A stretch of 9,123 bases of DNA, from contig CAKOYC010000037.1 of NCBI GenBank assembly GCA_934130265.1, forward strand, positions 1-9,123, given 5' to 3'. The notes beneath the pieces are model-generated. The model made no database searches and was not told where the DNA came from. It saw only the letters and a list, made by a program, of their open reading frames with translations. Shown piece by piece: positions 6,710 to 9,123 of this stretch. The DNA comes from an uncultured Bacilli bacterium. Its GTDB lineage: Bacteria; Bacillota_I; Bacilli_A; RF39; UBA660. The translations under genes were made by a program, and so were the position numbers. Position 1 is the first letter of the stretch. Each line of letters begins with the position of its first letter.

Positions 6710-7506
6710 ATATAGTCTTTGTGTGTTTGTATTATTTTTTTATCAGCATAATTGTCTAGGGTTTGATATAGTTCTGTATAATCAATATCATCATATAGAT
6801 TTGCTTTTTCGAACGGATTACTTATTTGAGATAATTTTTTATAATAATCATTTGACTTTTTCATCATTTCAGTAGATATTTGTGAATATAATTCACCAAC
6901 TTCATTACCTAATTTATCTGTTAAAATTTTTACTCTTTCATATTTAGGAATAAATGTTAATTCATCCATTGTTTCTTTTCCTATTATTTCTTGCATTTTT
7001 TTAGCCATTTTCACTTCTTTTGAATAACCATATGCTGCAATTTTTATATTATATTTTTGAGCCAATTCACGTGTCTTTAACTCATTAATCCCTTCTTCTA
7101 ATGGATATCCACCTTGACTACCACAGATATGCATGGCTTCGTGCAATAAACTTTCTTCAAAATAATCATAGACACTCATACCACTTTCAATTAAATGTGT
7201 TATATATTCTTTATATGTTGTGTTAGTATCTAGATAATCAGCAATATTTCTATTACTATTTAATTTTGTTCCATAATTTTCATATTTTTTTAGTAACGGA
7301 AAAATTTGATAAGCCACTTTAGGCAATAGTAATACACCATCTTGTACAATAAATGTAATTGTGTTAGATGAATTATATTTAACTATTTCTTTATCATGAT
7401 TCATTATATCTGCAATCTCTTTCCTATTACAATTAGGGTATTCTTTTAAAATTAAATTAATATCTTCTAAAAGTTGCTTTTTTATTTTGATTAGGTCTTC
7501 GTTCAT
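6700..7506 (-). CDS. Predicted cytosolic HExxH zinc metallopeptidase (gluzincin-like), function unknown
   Basis: The 268-residue protein has a textbook zinc site: HEAMH at 122-126 (H122, H126 ligands, E123 general base), followed 11 residues later by EGINE (138-142), which supplies a glutamate third ligand, probably E142 or E138. This HExxH...EGxxE spacing is that of gluzincins. The region before it (about 60-120) is mixed, with an Asn/Thr-rich loop around 84-97; the ends are mostly helical (1-45 and 160-268). There is no signal peptide, propeptide-like Cys switch or membrane segment, so it should act inside the cell unless exported by another route. The ATG at 7506 has GGATGTG about 5 nt upstream, a weak ribosome binding site. 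It is monocistronic, with a hairpin over its stop codon. I do not recognise a named family; a toxin-like protease or a mobile-element cargo gene are both possible. Confidence 0.85.
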   Translation of the reverse strand: MNEDLIKIKKQLLEDINLILKEYPNCNRKEIADIMNHDKEIVKYNSSNTITFIVQDGVLLLPKVAYQIFPLLKKYENYGTKLNSNRNIADYLDTNTTYKEYITHLIESGMSVYDYFEESLLHEAMHICGSQGGYPLEEGINELKTRELAQKYNIKIAAYGYSKEVKMAKKMQEIIGKETMDELTFIPKYERVKILTDKLGNEVGELYSQISTEMMKKSNDYYKKLSQISNPFEKANLYDDIDYTELYQTLDNYADKKIIQTHKDYINY

Positions 7507-7560
7507 TAAATCACATCCATTCTCTATACTGTTATATCCTATACTAAAATAACATTTTGC

Positions 7561-7579
7561 ATATGATATAGTAATTTAT
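7561..7579 (-). repeat. 19-nt repeated upstream element, copy 2
   Basis: The plus strand reads ATATGATATAGTAATTTAT, 18 of 19 identical to 6480-6498, and lies 54 nt upstream of the metallopeptidase start. On the coding strand it contains TATATCAT. The different distance to the start codon (54 versus 22 nt) argues for a transcriptional element rather than a translational one. Confidence 0.4.
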
Positions 7580-7632
7580 TTAAGTTATATATAAATGCTT
7601 TTTCTTAACTAATTTCACTCACATCTTACATA

Positions 7633-7709
7633 ATATAATAAGACTGTAAGGAGGCAGTGCTATGAGAGAATATATACACAAATCACATAATGTGTCAGTC
7701 TTATTATAT
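7633..7709 (+). repeat. 14-bp perfect inverted repeat enclosing the transposase start
   Basis: ATATAATAAGACTG at 7633-7646 is exactly complementary to CAGTCTTATTATAT at 7696-7709. The 49-nt interval holds the AAGGAGG ribosome binding site, the start codon and the first ten codons, plus a smaller nested hairpin ACACA/TGTGT (7676-7680 with 7691-7695). The left arm also takes part in the short hairpin 7641-7661, so the two structures are mutually exclusive. Confidence 0.7.
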
Positions 7710-7736
7710 CACATAATTTTCTCTAGACAAGTCTAG
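7662..7736 (+). pseudogene. IS200-like Y1 transposase (tnpA), N-terminal remnant
   Basis: A 24-codon frame starts at an ATG placed 7 nt after AAGGAGG. Residues 6-20 read HKSHNVSVLLYHIIF, closely like the start of short IS200-type TnpA proteins (Y/H-K-S-H-N-V-x-x-L-L-Y-H-[IVL]-V-x-PxKYRR). After IIF the match ends and the frame runs through SRQV into a TAG lying in the right-end hairpin, where the full protein (about 130-150 residues) would continue with KYRR, the HUH motif and the catalytic tyrosine. None of these is present, so it cannot be an active transposase. The intact start region with a strong ribosome binding site suggests internal deletion rather than slow decay. Assignment rests on my recognition of the family N-terminus. 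Confidence 0.65.
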
Positions 7737-7741
7737 GAGAA
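7719..7741. repeat. Imperfect hairpin overlapping the histidine kinase stop codon (putative right end)
   Basis: CTAGAC-AA-GTCTAG (7723-7736) is a perfect palindrome around two bases. With one unpaired G (7737) it extends by TTCTC/GAGAA to 10 bp. It holds the TAG stop of the minus-strand kinase and the TAG stop of the plus-strand transposase remnant. On the minus strand no T-run follows it, so it does not look like an intrinsic terminator. Confidence 0.6.
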
Positions 7742-8976
7742 TGTACACTAAGAGATTCAAATGTAAGTTTAAAGTATTTAATAGTAAATTTAGTATTAGA
7801 TTCATTTGATTCTACTGCTATAGTTCCCTTATCTTCTTCTATAATAGTTTTTGCTAAAGCAAGACCAATTCCTATACTATTAGATGTGGCGTTTTCGCCC
7901 TTATAAAATCTTTCAAAAATATGCTTGATATCTCTTTTAGATATTCCATCACCAAAATCAATTACTTCAATCTTAGAATAAACTCTATTATTATCTATAT
8001 TTATTACTATATTTGAATTATCTTTTGAATGTTCTATAGCATTTTTTATTATATTAGTTATTGCTTCTATTTGCCATTTAGCATCACACACTACTTTAAC
8101 ATCTTCTAAAGTATTTAATTTTATATTTATATTTCTTAAATCACATAAAGTAGAAACATTCTTAACTGCTTCCTTAACAATCATTTCTAAATCATTTTCT
8201 TTTTTTATAAAGTGCACAGTATTAGCATCAAACTTAGATAGTTTTAAAAGTGCTTGTACTAAAAAATTAATATTTATAACATTCCTTTTTATATCAATAA
8301 TAAAATCATTTCTAATACTAGAATCCATATCTGGTTCATCAATAAGATTATCTAACAACACTAATATACTAGTAAGAGGTGTTTTTAATTGATGAGAGAT
8401 ATCTTCTAATGACTTCTTTAGATTAAGTTTATCTTTATTAGAATTTAACGCTGCTTCTTTTAACATTACAGCAGTCTTATATATTTCGTTTTTTAAGATT
8501 GATAATTCATCTTCTGAAATTGTATCTATCTCTAATTCATAATTCCTTCTATTAATTTGTTCTATACATTTAATAATATCTTTTATATCATTTTTTCTTT
8601 TATAATTGTATCTAAAATATAATATACATAAACTAGCCATAGTTATTATTAGAAAAGACATATTAATAATTAAAAAAGTATGATAACTCTTATCATTTTC
8701 TAGTAGTACTGCTTTATTATCGATATCAATTCCATATTTAAGAAAGAAAGAATCATCTGATTGTTTGCTACTATTTATTATTTCTATAATCTCTTTATCA
8801 GTTATTTCTGGATACTTATCTTTAACTAAAGTTATAATAGCACTAATTTTATTATTAAAGTTTTTAGTATAAGTTTTATATTCATAGATATTTAAAATTA
8901 GAAACATAACAAATAAACATATAAAGACAATTAAGGTAGAGGTAATATATTGTTTTAATCTAAGTTTATTCTTCAT
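7723..8976 (-). CDS. Two-component sensor histidine kinase, membrane-bound
   Basis: Autophosphorylates on a histidine in response to an external signal and passes the phosphate to the adjacent regulator. Two membrane segments (about 10-30 and 101-121) flank a short extracellular sensor of about 70 residues; a linker/HAMP-like helix follows (122-175). The dimerisation motif is DISHQLKTP (192-200, phospho-acceptor H195). The ATPase has the N box NIIKNAIEHS (308-317), G1 VIDFGDGI (338-345), F box IFERFYKG (353-360) and G2 SIGIGLALAK (367-376); all are intact. The core appears to end near FTIKYFK (397-403); the last residues, about VHSPRLV (411-417), are read from the right end of the IS200-like relic. 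The ATG at 8976 overlaps the regulator gene by 11 nt, so the two are translationally coupled. Kinases of this build often serve antimicrobial-peptide resistance with an ABC transporter, but none is visible here. Confidence 0.93.
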   Translation of the reverse strand: MKNKLRLKQYITSTLIVFICLFVMFLILNIYEYKTYTKNFNNKISAIITLVKDKYPEITDKEIIEIINSSKQSDDSFFLKYGIDIDNKAVLLENDKSYHTFLIINMSFLIITMASLCILYFRYNYKRKNDIKDIIKCIEQINRRNYELEIDTISEDELSILKNEIYKTAVMLKEAALNSNKDKLNLKKSLEDISHQLKTPLTSILVLLDNLIDEPDMDSSIRNDFIIDIKRNVININFLVQALLKLSKFDANTVHFIKKENDLEMIVKEAVKNVSTLCDLRNINIKLNTLEDVKVVCDAKWQIEAITNIIKNAIEHSKDNSNIVINIDNNRVYSKIEVIDFGDGISKRDIKHIFERFYKGENATSNSIGIGLALAKTIIEEDKGTIAVESNESNTKFTIKYFKLTFESLSVHSPRLV

Positions 8977-9123
8977 CTATTCTATACCCCATTCCTTTAA
9001 TAGTAGTAATTATATTAGTTCCTATCTTTTCTCTTATTCTTTTAAAATAAACGGTTACTGTATGGTCATCAACATAATTACCAGTCCAATCCCAAATCTT
9101 ATCTAAGATAACATTTCTACTTA
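8966..9123 (-). CDS. OmpR/PhoB-family response regulator, C-terminal part (cut by window edge)
   Basis: The last 51 residues of a DNA-binding regulator, cognate to the kinase that follows. It reads SRNVILDKIWDW, NYVDDHTVTVYFKRIREKIG and TTIKGMGYRIDEE, the recognition helix and C-terminal beta hairpin of the winged-helix output domain (the family's usual form is VDDHTVTVYIKRLREKI...TIKGxGYR). The receiver domain and the start lie outside the window. Its TAA stop at 8968-8966 falls just inside the kinase gene (ATGAAGAATAA). The promoter of this two-gene operon is not in the window. Confidence 0.93.
   Translation of the reverse strand, partial: SRNVILDKIWDWTGNYVDDHTVTVYFKRIREKIGTNIITTIKGMGYRIDEE

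Larger units (their letters stand above)
7630..7745 (+). mobile_element. Miniature relic of an IS200/IS605-family element
   Basis: A block of about 115 nt has the layout of an IS200/IS605 element with nearly all its inside removed: a left structure, a transposase start with a strong ribosome binding site, and a right-end hairpin. The left structure is AGACTG / CAGTgCT with TAAGGAGG in its loop (7641-7661). The right-end hairpin (7719-7741) is TTCTCTAGAC-AA-GTCTAG-(G)-GAGAA, 10 bp with one bulged base; imperfect subterminal hairpins are typical of this family, which has no terminal inverted repeats. TTAC at 7626-7629 just outside the left end resembles the target tetranucleotide of some relatives. 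Exact ends are uncertain. It opposes all neighbouring genes in orientation. It could be an internally deleted copy or a mobilisable MITE-like form. Confidence 0.6.

Noticed and set aside
7507..7520. Four-codon upstream frame (ATG GAT GTG ATT TAA) whose stop abuts the metallopeptidase start
   Set aside because: Such tiny frames arise often in AT-rich leaders; no ribosome binding site of its own, and no sign of a regulatory peptide.
1..9123. CRISPR arrays, tRNA or rRNA genes, riboswitches
   Set aside because: I read both strands and saw no spaced direct repeats, no tRNA-like cloverleaf sequence and no known riboswitch core.

Overview
The window comes from an AT-rich, low-GC Bacillota genome, most likely an uncultured Bacilli/Erysipelotrichia-like gut lineage. 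This is inferred from base composition, strong AAGGAGG-type ribosome binding sites and a gene order typical of Firmicutes. TGA is used as a stop (rlmN, prpC, fic) and tryptophan is TGG, so the standard bacterial code applies and not the Mycoplasma code. Every gene that appears functional lies on the minus strand.

Positions 1-4840 hold a conserved housekeeping operon, read right to left: rlmN, prpC, prkC, rsgA, rpe (rpe runs off the left edge). It is very compact. rlmN/prpC overlap as ATGA, prpC/prkC overlap as GTGA, rsgA starts 15 nt after prkC, and rpe starts inside the end of rsgA. An extended -10 promoter (TGCTATAAT) lies just upstream of rlmN, which has a TTG start. The operon joins ribosome maturation (RlmN, RsgA), the PASTA kinase/PP2C phosphatase pair that senses the cell wall, and pentose-phosphate metabolism.

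Positions 4840-7720 look accessory. They hold a Fic-domain AMP-transferase with an N-terminal inhibitory motif, a divergent CYTH-like protein, and a small cytosolic HExxH metallopeptidase. These genes are separated by 200-240 nt AT-rich gaps that contain weak terminators, a possible decayed gene fragment and a 19-nt element occurring upstream of two of the genes.

Positions 7630-7745 hold a roughly 115-nt relic of an IS200/IS605-type insertion sequence on the plus strand: a perfect Shine-Dalgarno, the first ~20 codons of a Y1 transposase (HKSHNVSVLLYHIIF), and hairpins at both ends. Its right-end hairpin supplies the stop codon and last residues of the neighbouring histidine kinase.

Positions 7723-9123 hold a two-component system: an intact membrane histidine kinase, overlapped by the C-terminal end of an OmpR/PhoB-type response regulator that is cut by the right edge. 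No partner transporter follows the kinase; the IS relic sits where one might be expected.

I see no wholly new multi-gene system. The most unusual items are the miniature IS200-like relic with its nested structures, the divergent CYTH-like protein, and the unassigned metallopeptidase.
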